This document shows, piece after piece, positions 45,660 to 53,745 of a DNA stretch of 64,000 bases. Position 1 is the stretch's first letter. Each line of letters starts with the position of its first letter. The translations under genes and the position numbers were made by a program. This DNA is from Bog-793 sp963785415 (GTDB lineage: Bacteria; Actinomycetota; Acidimicrobiia; Acidimicrobiales; Bog-793). Below the pieces are notes generated by a model. It had not been told where the DNA came from, did no database searches, and saw only the letters and a list, made by a program, of their open reading frames with translations. The stretch covers positions 1,240,001-1,304,000 of the forward strand of contig CAWAVB010000001.1 in assembly GCA_963785415.1 (NCBI GenBank). The letters run 5' to 3'.

Positions 45660-45915
45660 GTCGCCATAGCCCCTGAGCTGGGAATTCTCTGGTGGAGGTG
45701 AGCCGACTCGAACCGCCGACTTCCACGTTGCGAAAATGGATCGTCGCAACCTTGTGAACAGGACTTACGCGAATTCACCGCTTCTCGCTTGCGGCAGCAC
45801 GCGGCAGCACACGGCAGGATGCGGAATTTCAGACGCGCCCGTTCGCGCCCGTGACGCGCCCGCAGCGGAGGGTCAATCCATCCGAGTCAAGACACTCCAC
45901 CGACTTGCCCCGGAA
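45660..45915. repeat. Array junction 5: left flank, tRNA-Ala 3' core, iteron arm
   Basis: Short left flank (CCCCTGAGCTGGGAATTC), then core 45693-45734 with one change from the tRNA (AGCCGAC for AGCGGAC), ATGGATCGTCGCAACC, four iterons (GCGGCAGCAC, GCGGCAGCAC, ACGGCAGGAT, GCGGAATTTC) and an outer arm GTCAATCCATCCGAGTCAAG. Bases 45916-46054 hold no gene. Confidence 0.87.
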
Positions 45916-46054
45916 ATGCCGCTCTTGAGCTGTCGATCTGGCGTGGGCCCCTACCGGGGCGGACCGGCTTTCGGAGCGCCGATCTGTTCGCGTCCATCCC
46001 CGACCGCTTGGGGAATCGAGTGGATAGGTACCCGCAGACCAGCCAAACTCTGGC

Positions 46055-46759
46055 ATGGACGACACTCTCGCTCCAACCAGCGATCCCGGCGAGGTCGAGG
46101 CCCGCCTGGCTTTGCCGCTGGCCGAAGCACTGCTCACCCAGCGGGCGGTCCGCCGGGTCCTAACCGACCCGGTCGACGACCGCCTCGTGCTGCGATGTTT
46201 GGAGTTGGCCCTGGAAGCGCCGACTGCCTCGAACGGCCAGAGCTGGGAGTTCGTGGTCGTGAAGGATCGCGCCGTGAAGGCATCGCTCGCAGCGCAGTAC
46301 CGGCGGATATGGAGGCTGTACGGCGGGCTTGGTCGGCTGATCAAGACCGACGAGCAGACGACCAAGATCCGGAAGTCGGTCCATTGGCAGGTCGAGCACT
46401 TCGAGGAGATCCCAGTTCTTGTCGTGTGCTGCCTGCGAGGCAGTGCCCGAGTGCCCTTTGTCCCCAACCCTCCGTTCGTCGCGTCGAGCCACTACGGGTC
46501 GGTGTACCCCAGCGTCCAGAACCTCCTCTTGGCAGCGAGGTCCGTCGGCCTCGGCGGTGCGCTCATCACCATGCCGCTGTGGTCCAACACCGTGGCTCGC
46601 AGGATCCTCAAGCTGCCCTTGAGCGTGGAGCCGTGCTGCATCGTGACCCTCGGCTGGCCCAAGGGCCACTACGGCCGCAAGGCTCGCAAACCGATCGGCA
46701 CGGTCGTCCACCTCGACCAGTACGGCCACCAACCTTGGCGTGACGAGGCGCCGGGCTGA
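46055..46759 (+). CDS. Nitroreductase-family flavoprotein
   Basis: A 234-residue FMN-dependent oxidoreductase: QRAVRRVLTDPVDDRLVLRCLELALEAPTASNGQSWEFVVV is the N-terminal nitroreductase signature (FMN-binding Arg and Ser/Asn). The C-terminal ASSHYGSVYPSVQNLLLAARSVGLGGALITM and LGWPKGHYGRK are the second FMN region. It probably reduces quinones, nitro compounds or similar with NAD(P)H. ATG 46055. Cargo of cassette 5. Confidence 0.9.
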   Translation: MDDTLAPTSDPGEVEARLALPLAEALLTQRAVRRVLTDPVDDRLVLRCLELALEAPTASNGQSWEFVVVKDRAVKASLAAQYRRIWRLYGGLGRLIKTDEQTTKIRKSVHWQVEHFEEIPVLVVCCLRGSARVPFVPNPPFVASSHYGSVYPSVQNLLLAARSVGLGGALITMPLWSNTVARRILKLPLSVEPCCIVTLGWPKGHYGRKARKPIGTVVHLDQYGHQPWRDEAPG

Positions 46760-46939
46760 TCCTCCACGTCGCCGAGGGAACACCATCTTCTGGTCCCACG
46801 TGGAGTGCTCCGGACATCGGGCCAAGCCATTCAGGCGCGGAGGTCAAAACCACCTCGGGACCGCATAGATTGTTCTGCCGAACTGCCTCCGGAGCCCGAC
46901 TTGGCCGCGCCGGAATCGCTGTTACGCGTCCGTGTGGCT

Positions 46940-47056
46940 GTCCCAGAACGCGCGCCCGCGTAACCCGGCCGGGCTCGCCCCGAGGTGCCGTACTGCCGCA
47001 CCGAACCGGCGTTTAGAGATACAGAGCAGCCACTTAGCTGAACATTATGGGATGCG
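46940..47056. repeat. GTGCCGTACTG-type repeat, copy 2, with a second short repeat
   Basis: TCCCAGAACGCGCGCCCGCG, then GTGCCGTACTGCCGCAC (46985-47001). Nearby CATTATGGGATGCG (47043-47056) exactly repeats 44958-44971, the DNA around the MarR start. The 46760-47126 gap holds no gene. Confidence 0.5.
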
Positions 47057-47126
47057 CGTGGAAAGCACGACCGTTCATGCCATCGCAAACGTGCGACCGA
47101 TCCGCCCACCAATGACGCAGCTACGG

Positions 47127-48176
47127 TCACTTGGCAATCTGGAGGAGCCCTACGATTCCCACGACGTAGATCAGAATTGCCAAGCAAGAATCCGGTCCCA
47201 GCCGATGGGGTCGTGAAGGACGAACGATGACACCGCCGATGTACACCGCTGTCAACGCCAAGCTAAGTCCAGCCAACCATCCATTCGCCGCTCCTGCTGT
47301 CGGCAGTACGGGTTTCGCCGCCACTAGGTCTGCCACCAAGAACAGACATAGCTGAAACGCATTGCCACCAAATACATCGCCAATCGCGAGTTGATGGTCA
47401 CCCAGACGCACGGCTTCGATGCCCGAACTGATCTCCGGTAGCGCCGTCGCCATCGCCAGCACGGTTGCGCCAAAGACGACTCCATTAATGCCGGCGCGGT
47501 TTGCCAAATCGTTACCGCTGATTTCGAGAGCTACACCGGCCAACAGAGTCACCGCCGCTGAGATGCCGAACAGGGTTACAACGCGCATCGTCGAATGCTT
47601 TGCACGCGCAGCGTCGGCGACCGGATGGCGCTCGCGACGATGAGGTCGCCCGGGCTGACTGCCCGCCATTATCACCTTCCACTTTGGATGCGACCGCGTC
47701 CGATTCAGCGCCCACACTCCGCCGATCCAGACGACCACGATCACGAGTGACGCTGGACTGATTCGCCCAGCGATCTTCACTGACGCCGGCAACAAAGCGC
47801 CCATAATCACAACCGACACCGTGAGCACCACAAGCAAGCCTTCGAGGACTGGCACGAGCGACCCGACGAGATATGTCAGCGGTCTGGTAGCAAAAAGATC
47901 ACACACCACCAGCACCATCGTTGCCGTAGCTATGCCGCCGATTAGGTTTCCGGCTGCCAAGCCGAGGTGGCCCGACTCCGCCGCTGAGATAGTGACCGCC
48001 AACTCCGGCAAGCTTCCGGCGATGGCAAGCAGCACCATTCCACCGAGCGCGTCCCCAATTCGGAGCCGCCGATCAAGTTCATCTGTTGATTTCGAAAGCT
48101 CGACACCGGCGACCCAGGTGGCCGCGGACGCGACAACGAACACGACGAGCTCCACGAACACGGACCCGGACGACAC
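47127..48176 (-). CDS. Sodium/calcium-type cation exchanger (CaCA superfamily)
   Basis: A 349-residue membrane antiporter from GTG 48176, with about ten membrane segments in two halves. The alpha-repeats GSLPELAVTISAAESGHLGLAAGNLIGG (first) and TALPEISSGIEAVRLGDHQLAIGDVFGGNAFQ (second) carry the PE and G-x-x-x-G-N/G motifs that bind the cation. A polar central loop (HPKWKVIMAGSQPGRPHRRE) separates them. It would exchange Ca2+ or another divalent cation for Na+ or H+. The frame is open to 48248, but that extension is unlikely. Cargo of cassette 5. Confidence 0.85.
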   Translation of the reverse strand: MSSGSVFVELVVFVVASAATWVAGVELSKSTDELDRRLRIGDALGGMVLLAIAGSLPELAVTISAAESGHLGLAAGNLIGGIATATMVLVVCDLFATRPLTYLVGSLVPVLEGLLVVLTVSVVIMGALLPASVKIAGRISPASLVIVVVWIGGVWALNRTRSHPKWKVIMAGSQPGRPHRRERHPVADAARAKHSTMRVVTLFGISAAVTLLAGVALEISGNDLANRAGINGVVFGATVLAMATALPEISSGIEAVRLGDHQLAIGDVFGGNAFQLCLFLVADLVAAKPVLPTAGAANGWLAGLSLALTAVYIGGVIVRPSRPHRLGPDSCLAILIYVVGIVGLLQIAK

Positions 48177-48627
48177 ATCGTCATCATGGCCGACTCGGTG
48201 GCAGTCCCACAATGAGCATTGAACGAAGACGTCGGCGCGTCTCAACACGACTGCTTATCCGTTGGCAATACGCAGTTGGATGACTTGCGAGCATCCTGCT
48301 ATCAGCTCAAGCAACAAGCACAGATCAATCAGTCAGCGCCGCGCCAGCCGCACCCAACGTACGGCAAGTATCCCCTTCGTTGCAGGAGACGAATTGGTGA
48401 TGAGCTTCCCCACACAGGGTCTGAGAGCACAGAACGTTCCGCCAAGAGCGCCCCAGCCGGTGGGCTGGCCGCGACTGAATCGGCGATCGGAGTTGACAAA
48501 GGTCGCCGATAACGCGCGCCCGCTCAGTGGTCAGACGTGTTGCAGAAGTGCCGTACTGAGGCACCGTTCGTGTGGTATCCACGGCCTTCGACAAAGCGCC
48601 GAAGCCACCCTCGGGGGGATCTCAGTT
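48177..48627. other. Intergenic region between the exchanger and tRNA-Ala flank
   Basis: About 450 bases with no confident gene. AACGCGCGCCCGCTCAGTG (about 48510) and GTGCCGTACTGAGGCAC (48548-48564), the third copy of this repeat type, lie here. Confidence 0.45.
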
Positions 48628-48700
48628 GATGCGCCGCGCGCCCGAGCCATTTTTCGAGGGTGCCGCAGGCTTCCCGAATAGCCTCTGACCTGGGGTTCTT
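48628..48700. repeat. tRNA-Ala 3' flank shared with array junctions
   Basis: About 70-75 bp directly 3' of the intact tRNA-Ala (CGCGCGCCCGAGCC ... CTTCCCGAATAGCC ... CTGGGGTTC) are almost the same as the left flanks of junctions 4 and, less closely, 3. This is the arm brought in by the most recent integration. Confidence 0.8.
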
Positions 48701-48776
48701 TGGTGGAGGTGAGCGGACTCGAACCGCCGACTTCCACGTTGCGAACGTGGCGCTCTACCAGCTGAGCTACACCCCC
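48701..48776 (-). tRNA. tRNA-Ala (anticodon CGC), CCA encoded
   Basis: Full cloverleaf on the minus strand. Acceptor GGGGGTG pairs with CACCTCC with the G3-U70 pair that identifies alanine tRNAs. D-arm GCTC/GAGC; anticodon arm CCACG-TTCGCAA-CGTGG giving anticodon CGC. T-loop TTCGAGT. Discriminator A followed by genomic CCA (48703-48701). Its 3' part is the repeated core of the cassette array. Confidence 0.96.
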
Positions 48777-48932
48777 AGGAAACGGCCAGGACTGGGCCGT
48801 GGACCCGGAACTCGCACGAGAATAGTCCCGCGCTGCCAACTGCTCGTCGGCCGAGAAGGACACCGAATCGGCGGTCGCGGTTTCGCCCCTTGGCGGTTTC
48901 TCTGGGTCGTCCGCCGGAGCGAGAATCGGGTG

Positions 48933-49520
48933 CTAAGCGGGCCTACCGGGAGCGACTGCTCGGGGCCGAGCGGGCTCGACCGACTCCGGCACGACAGCGA
49001 GGCCCCCGTTCCCAGTGGCGAAGACGCGCCGCTCCAGTTCGGCCCCGGCTTCGTCGGCGGTGACCGGCATCGCGACGATCTTGCGCGCCCGCTCGGCAGC
49101 AAGCGCTTCCGCGGTGGCGCACCGGACGAGCATCGCCAGATACACGCCGGTGACCGTCGCCAGCAGAACCGCCACGACCCAGAAGGCGCGCAGCGAGGGA
49201 ACCGCCCCGATGAGCAGCGTCGAGAGAATGCCCGACCCCAAAAGGAGAAGCGCCTCACGTCGGCGGGAGCGCCGCTCGTCGATGCGCGCCTGCACAGCCC
49301 GCACGGCCGCGAGCTGAGTCTTGTCGAGCGGAGGCGCCCCAGCTCGCCGGCCGTCAGATCCACGGGCCGAACCGACGAAGTTCTCGTGGACACGTCCGAG
49401 GAGTTCCGTCTGGTGGTGGAAGCGCGCGACCGACGAGACGAGCTGGAATTCAGAAAGCTTGCGTACCGCGATCGGGAGGACGACGACGAGCCAGATGAGC
49501 ACGAGGACGAGTACGACCAT
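48933..49520 (-). CDS. GlpR-like actinobacterial membrane protein
   Basis: A 195-residue protein: an N-terminal membrane helix MVVLVLVLIWLVVVLPIAVRK, an about 60-residue basic cytoplasmic stretch (FHHQTELLGRVHENFVGS, ...RIDERRSRRRE), then two further helices (ALLLLGSGILSTLLIGAVP, AFWVVAVLLATVTGVYLAML) and a polar tail. This matches the layout of the GlpR membrane receptor that pairs with gephyrin-like Glp in actinobacterial division, a resemblance based on memory of the family. moaC upstream fits, since Glp itself derives from molybdenum-cofactor enzymes. ATG/GTG 49520. Confidence 0.6.
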   Translation of the reverse strand: MVVLVLVLIWLVVVLPIAVRKLSEFQLVSSVARFHHQTELLGRVHENFVGSARGSDGRRAGAPPLDKTQLAAVRAVQARIDERRSRRREALLLLGSGILSTLLIGAVPSLRAFWVVAVLLATVTGVYLAMLVRCATAEALAAERARKIVAMPVTADEAGAELERRVFATGNGGLAVVPESVEPARPRAVAPGRPA

Positions 49521-49638
49521 CCCGTCGCTTTCCTTTTCGTCAGCCGATCCCTACGGTCGACTCGACGCTAACGGACAGGCGCTCGCTGGCGGTGGATTGA
49601 AGATCAGGCGCGTTGCGACGGTGAATCCACCGCCCTGG

Positions 49639-50142
49639 TCAGGAGGTGGGCGACAGGGCGCCGCCGTCGGTGCGCCGCCACGAGCCCGACCGACCGCCAC
49701 TTTTCTCCCAGAGCTGGAGTTCACCGATCGTCATCGACCGGTCCGAGGACTTGCACATGTCGTAGACGGTGAGCGCGGCGATCGCGCACGCCGCCATCGC
49801 CTCCATCTCGACCCCGGTGCGATCGAACGCCTCAACGTTCGCCTCGACCTCGACGCAGTCGTCACCGATCGTGAAGTTGACGGAGACCTGTCCGACGAGC
49901 ACCGGATAGCAGTACGGGATGAGCTCCGCGGTCCTCTTCGCCGCCTGGATCCCCGCGACGCGTGCCGCTCCGAGCACGTCGCCTTTCGTGATGGCGTTCG
50001 TCGCGACCTTCGCCGTCGTCTCCGGCATCATCGTGACCTTGCAACGCGCCTGGGCCCGCCGGTGCGTCGCATCCCGCGGCGCGACGTCACCCATCCTCGC
50101 CGGACCGAGGGGATCGAGACGTGCGAGGTGCCGTTCCGACAT
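49639..50142 (-). CDS. moaC: Cyclic pyranopterin monophosphate synthase MoaC
   Basis: A 167-residue protein converting the MoaA product 3',8-cyclo-dihydro-GTP to cPMP in molybdenum-cofactor synthesis. Motifs: MGDVAPRDATHRRAQARCKV, ITKGDVLGAARVAGIQAAKRTAELIP, VEMEAMAACAIAALTVYDMCKS and LWEKSGGRSGSW. The catalytic Asp and Lys in YDMCK are present, but the usual IPLCHP is IPYCYP: the conserved histidine (E. coli His77) is tyrosine. ATG 50142 is used, in place of GTG 50166, by family alignment. Confidence 0.92.
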   Translation of the reverse strand: MSERHLARLDPLGPARMGDVAPRDATHRRAQARCKVTMMPETTAKVATNAITKGDVLGAARVAGIQAAKRTAELIPYCYPVLVGQVSVNFTIGDDCVEVEANVEAFDRTGVEMEAMAACAIAALTVYDMCKSSDRSMTIGELQLWEKSGGRSGSWRRTDGGALSPTS

Positions 50143-50293
50143 TCCGCCGAGTGTACGCAACACCATCGACCCCGTCGCACCGGGATGAGCTGGCGACCGG
50201 CGCCCGTGCCATGATCGGCGGCCGATATACTTGGCACTCGAACACCTGGAGTGCTAGCCCCGGCGTCAGCAGGCCGGCTGGCGGAGGAACGCG

Positions 50294-50644
50294 ATGCCGA
50301 CCTACGAGTACGTCTGCAAGAGCTGCGGCGACGGCTTCGAGGTCACACAGGCCTTCACGGACTCCCCGCTCACGACGTGCGACGAGTGCGGCGGGCCCTT
50401 GAAGAAGGTCTACGGATCGATCGGGATCGTGTTCAAAGGGACCGGCTTCTACCGGACCGAGAACCGAGCGACGAGCTCGACCCTGGCAGCGACGAGCAAC
50501 GGATCGTCGGCGGGCAAGGACGCCGCTGGCGCCCCCGAGCCCGTCTCGACCTCGACAAAGGACGCCGCGCCGAAACCCTCGAGCGCCGCGGGATCGACTG
50601 ACAAGACGGCGTCCGCGACGTCGACGACGGCTGCGAAGCCCTGA
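50294..50644 (+). CDS. FmdB-family zinc-ribbon protein
   Basis: A 116-residue protein: MPTYEYVCKSCGDGFEV...TTCDECGGPLKKVYGSIGIVFKGTGFYRTE, the standard FmdB-type zinc ribbon with two CxxC pairs (residues 8-11 and 29-32). A low-complexity tail rich in S, T, A and K covers the last half. Function of the family is loosely regulatory and mostly unknown. ATG 50294. Confidence 0.93.
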   Translation: MPTYEYVCKSCGDGFEVTQAFTDSPLTTCDECGGPLKKVYGSIGIVFKGTGFYRTENRATSSTLAATSNGSSAGKDAAGAPEPVSTSTKDAAPKPSSAAGSTDKTASATSTTAAKP

Positions 50645-50656
50645 CCGGAACGGACC

Positions 50657-52000
50657 TCAGCTCCCGCTCATCGCGACGTCACCGATCGCGACCGTGACGC
50701 CGGCCGCGACGCTCGGGAGCCATTCGACGTCGCCACCCACGACCTCGATGCCCTGGAGCAGCTTCTGGATCGTCGACGCGATCGTGATCTCGCGTACGGG
50801 TTGGGCAAGCTCGCCACGGCTGATGAGGAGGCCCTCCGCCCCGACGGAGAAGTCGCCGCTCACCGGGTTCACACCCGAGTGGATGCCGGTGACGCCCTGG
50901 ACGAACAGCCCCTCGCCGACGGCCGCGAGCACCCCGGCCTGGTCGAGCTCGCCGGGGACGAGCGCGAGCGCCCGCGCACCCACCCCGGGGGTTGACTTGA
51001 ATCCGGCGCGGACCGCCGACGCCGTCGAGCGGGCCCCTGCAAGCCGCGCCGAGTGGGTGTCGTAGAGGAAGGCGACGAGATTGCCCTCGTCGATGAGCGG
51101 TACGCGCCGAGAGGCCAGGCCCTCGTCGTCATACCCGGAAGCGCCGAAGGCGAGCGGATTCGTCGGGTCCTCGACGAGCGTGAACAACGGCGCGGCGACT
51201 CGTTCGCCGAGGCGCTCGGCGAAGAGCGACCTCCCCTTGGCGACCTCCTCACCCGAGAGCATCCCGGCGAGCACCGCCAGCAGCGTCGCCGTAACCTCCC
51301 GGTCGAACACGGCCGTGACGCGGGCGCTCGCAGGCTTCGTCGCGCCGAGCATCCGGGTCGCCCGCAAGACCGCGTCCCCCGCCGCCTTCTCGATCTCGAG
51401 CTCCGATGGCGCCCGGCACACGCTGTAGCCAGCGCCGGTCTGGGTGTCGTTCTCCTCGCCGGCGACCGCGTAGGCGACGAGATAGCAGGTCGTGGCGCGC
51501 GACGCCGCGCTGATGCCCGACGAGCTCGCGACGGCGGATTCGCTTTGGTCGTCGCCGTAGTCCGCGCTCACGACCTCGCGGATCCGGGCGTCGCCCGCCC
51601 GGACCCGTCGTTCCAGTTCCAACGCGAGGGCGATCTTTTCCTCCGTCGCCATCGAGCCAAGCGAGTCGTCCCACAGCTCGAGCGGGGCCGGCGCGACGCC
51701 GTCCGGCTCCGCCAGGCCGACGTTCGGGTCGGGCGTGGCGAACGAGGCGTTGTCACGCGCCTCGGCGAGCGCGTCCCGGGCGAGGGCCTCGTCGAGATTG
51801 CCGACGTAGGCGAAGCCCTGACGCGCGCCGGCGACCACCCGGATCCCGATGCCGGCGGATTCAGCCGACGAAAGCGATTCCACCTCGCCGCCGTAGGCGC
51901 GCACCTCCGTCTCGCGCTGCCAAGCGACGAAGGCCTCGACCTCCTCGCCCGGCTGCCCCCAGGAGGCGATCCTTTGCGCCAGGTCGAGCAGCTCAGCCAC
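50657..52000 (-). CDS. pmbA: PmbA/TldE metallopeptidase-like protein
   Basis: A 447-residue protein of the TldD/PmbA family, which forms a heterodimeric protease (TldD active, PmbA/TldE partner) that processes modified peptides such as microcin-type products. Typical strings: YGGEVESLSSAESAGIGIRVV, GFAYVGNLDEALAR, AYGASG-type DPTNPLAFGASGYDDEGLASRRVPLIDEG and the C-terminal HSGVNPVSGDFSVGAEGLLISRG. It lacks the metal HExxxH motif, as expected. GTG 52000 overlaps the tldD end by eight bases. Confidence 0.93.
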   Translation of the reverse strand: MAELLDLAQRIASWGQPGEEVEAFVAWQRETEVRAYGGEVESLSSAESAGIGIRVVAGARQGFAYVGNLDEALARDALAEARDNASFATPDPNVGLAEPDGVAPAPLELWDDSLGSMATEEKIALALELERRVRAGDARIREVVSADYGDDQSESAVASSSGISAASRATTCYLVAYAVAGEENDTQTGAGYSVCRAPSELEIEKAAGDAVLRATRMLGATKPASARVTAVFDREVTATLLAVLAGMLSGEEVAKGRSLFAERLGERVAAPLFTLVEDPTNPLAFGASGYDDEGLASRRVPLIDEGNLVAFLYDTHSARLAGARSTASAVRAGFKSTPGVGARALALVPGELDQAGVLAAVGEGLFVQGVTGIHSGVNPVSGDFSVGAEGLLISRGELAQPVREITIASTIQKLLQGIEVVGGDVEWLPSVAAGVTVAIGDVAMSGS

Positions 52001-53405
52001 CAGCCGTCCCTCCGATCGTGACCGAGGACACCCGAAGGGTCGGCTGGCCGCTCCCGACGGCGACCGACTGGCCGTCCTTGCCGCAGGTCCCCGGGGCCAT
52101 GTCGAAGTCGTCGGCGATAGCGTCGATCTTCATCAACACGTCTGGCCCGTTGCCGATCAGATTGGCGTCCCGCAGCGGCTCGGTGATCCGGCCACCCTCG
52201 ATGAGATAGGCCTCGGTCATGCCGAACACGAAATCGCCCGTCGCCGTGTTCACCTGGCCCCCGCCGAGCTTGGCGAGGTAGACGCCGAACGGGGTCTGGT
52301 TGACGATCTCCTCCGGGTCCTCGGTCCCGGCGAGCAGGAACGTGTTCGTCATCCGGACCATCGGGAGATGCTGGTAGCTCTGGCGACGCCCGTTCCCCGA
52401 CGACTCCCGCCCGTCCTGACGGGCGCGCAGGTAATCCCACATGTACTCCGTGAGCACGCCGTTCTCGATCAGCACGTTGCGCTGCGCCGGACGGCCCTCG
52501 TCGTCGATCGTCGAGGTTCCCCAGCTCTCGACGACGGTGCCGTCGTCAACGAGCGTGACGAGGGGGCTCGCCACCTTGGTGCCGAGCCGTCCCCGGAAGG
52601 CGGACGCGTCCTTCATGATGTGGTCGGCCTCGAGCCCGTGCCCGCACGCCTCGTGGAAGAGGTATCCGCCGGTCCCGCCCTTGATGACGACCGGATACGC
52701 CCCCGACGGGGCCGGGCGGGCGGTGAGCTTGCCGACCGCGCGCCGGGCGGCCTCCTTCGCCGCCGCCTCGACGCTGAAACGGTCGAATAGCTCGAAGCCG
52801 ATCGTGCGCGCCAACACCTCGTAACCGGTCTGGAGGCCGCCATCCCCCGACGCGACGCACGAGACCGCGAATCGAGTCCTCACCTGGTCATCCGCCACGT
52901 ACAACCCGTCGGAGTTGGCGATGACGATGCGGCGCCGGCTGTCGCCGTAGCCGGCGGACACCTGGACGATGGAGCCGCTCGTCGCCCGTGCCTCGTCGTC
53001 GGCGCGGGCAAGAAGCTCGACCTTGCGCGCCTTGTCGATGTCTTCCGGGTAGATCCCGATCGTGCCGACGGGATCGTCCTTACGCTCGACGAGGGCGACC
53101 GAACGCACTCCGCCGCCGCCCGCGTGCGCCACCGCGGCCGCCGCCTCGGCTGCATCGTGCAGCCCGCGGGTGGACAGATCGGCGGTGTGCGCGAACCCCG
53201 TCGTCTCACCGACGACGACGCGGATCCCGGCTCCGCGATCCCGGCCCGAGGACAGCTCCTCCACCCGACGGTCATCGAACGAGATCCCCGTGGAGCTGCG
53301 ATCCTCGACGAAGACCTCGGCGAACTCCCCCCCGCGGGCGAGCGCCGCGGCGAGCGCGCCTTCGATCGCGTCGCGCTCGGCGAGCACGGGATCCCTGTCA
53401 CCCAT
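51993..53405 (-). CDS. tldD: TldD metallopeptidase
   Basis: A 470-residue catalytic partner of PmbA. The metal-binding HExxxH is in YLFHEACGHGLEADH (around residue 247). Other hallmarks: VKLLARADDEAR-type region KVELLARADDEARA, RPAPSGAYPVVIKGGTGG, NTFLLAGTEDPEEIV, FVFGMTEAYLIEGGRITEPLRDANLIGNGPDVL and APGTCGKDGQ. ATG 53405 follows GGAGGAGCG; the track-extended N-terminus to 53492 is not needed. Operon with pmbA. Confidence 0.95.
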   Translation of the reverse strand: MGDRDPVLAERDAIEGALAAALARGGEFAEVFVEDRSSTGISFDDRRVEELSSGRDRGAGIRVVVGETTGFAHTADLSTRGLHDAAEAAAAVAHAGGGGVRSVALVERKDDPVGTIGIYPEDIDKARKVELLARADDEARATSGSIVQVSAGYGDSRRRIVIANSDGLYVADDQVRTRFAVSCVASGDGGLQTGYEVLARTIGFELFDRFSVEAAAKEAARRAVGKLTARPAPSGAYPVVIKGGTGGYLFHEACGHGLEADHIMKDASAFRGRLGTKVASPLVTLVDDGTVVESWGTSTIDDEGRPAQRNVLIENGVLTEYMWDYLRARQDGRESSGNGRRQSYQHLPMVRMTNTFLLAGTEDPEEIVNQTPFGVYLAKLGGGQVNTATGDFVFGMTEAYLIEGGRITEPLRDANLIGNGPDVLMKIDAIADDFDMAPGTCGKDGQSVAVGSGQPTLRVSSVTIGGTAGG

Positions 53406-53745
53406 CGGCTCTCGCTCCTCCCCGGTCGGCCCCGAATCACCGGCGGCCCACCCGGCGGCATCGAGCCGCAAGAAGAGCACGTCAGTCGCCAATCGTAACG
53501 ACGGTGGTCTGTGCGAACGACCCCGGGCCGGCTCGCTCGCCCGGGGAGCCCGGCACCCGGTGCGCCCCGGTCCCCGACCCAGCCCTTCCCTTTTTCAGGC
53601 AGAATCTTCGCGTCCGGGCCAGTGAAGTTCCGCACCCGGCGCGCACCAGCCCGGTACCATCGGGGTCGCAGGCATACTGCTGCCCGGCCGGATCCGGCGG
53701 GCGCATCGAGGCGAACGAAGCGCCGGGAGGCGCTGGGAGGCGAGC
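53406..53745. other. Divergent intergenic region (tldD / DivIVA-like)
   Basis: About 340 bases with no convincing gene. It presumably contains both promoters; no clear consensus elements seen. Confidence 0.35.

Larger units (their letters stand above)
35094..48776. mobile_element. Tandem cassette array at tRNA-Ala, bounded by repeated tRNA 3' ends, without integrase
   Basis: The complete tRNA-Ala(CGC) gene lies at the right end. Its 42-bp 3' core (anticodon loop to acceptor end) recurs at 35094, 37463, 43352 and 45693, with a diverged copy at 37296. An orphan outer-flank copy lies at 39131. The junctions at 37463, 43352 and 45693 are composite: an 85-bp left flank shared with the tRNA's own 3' flank, the core, and about 200 bp of a second conserved arm with 10-bp repeats. 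The leftmost copy has only the second arm and the tRNA has only the first. That is the pattern expected from serial site-specific integration of several elements at one tRNA. No integrase, relaxase or replication gene is found inside. Confidence 0.8.

Noticed and set aside
35094..45734. Separate tRNA genes at each repeat
   Set aside because: Each copy contains only the 3' part (anticodon loop to acceptor). No 5' half or D-arm precedes them, so only 48701-48776 is a tRNA.
35094..48776. Integron with attC sites
   Set aside because: The recurring GGCGTTAT-like ends do not match the attC R' consensus, there is no integron integrase, and the repeats are plainly tRNA-derived.
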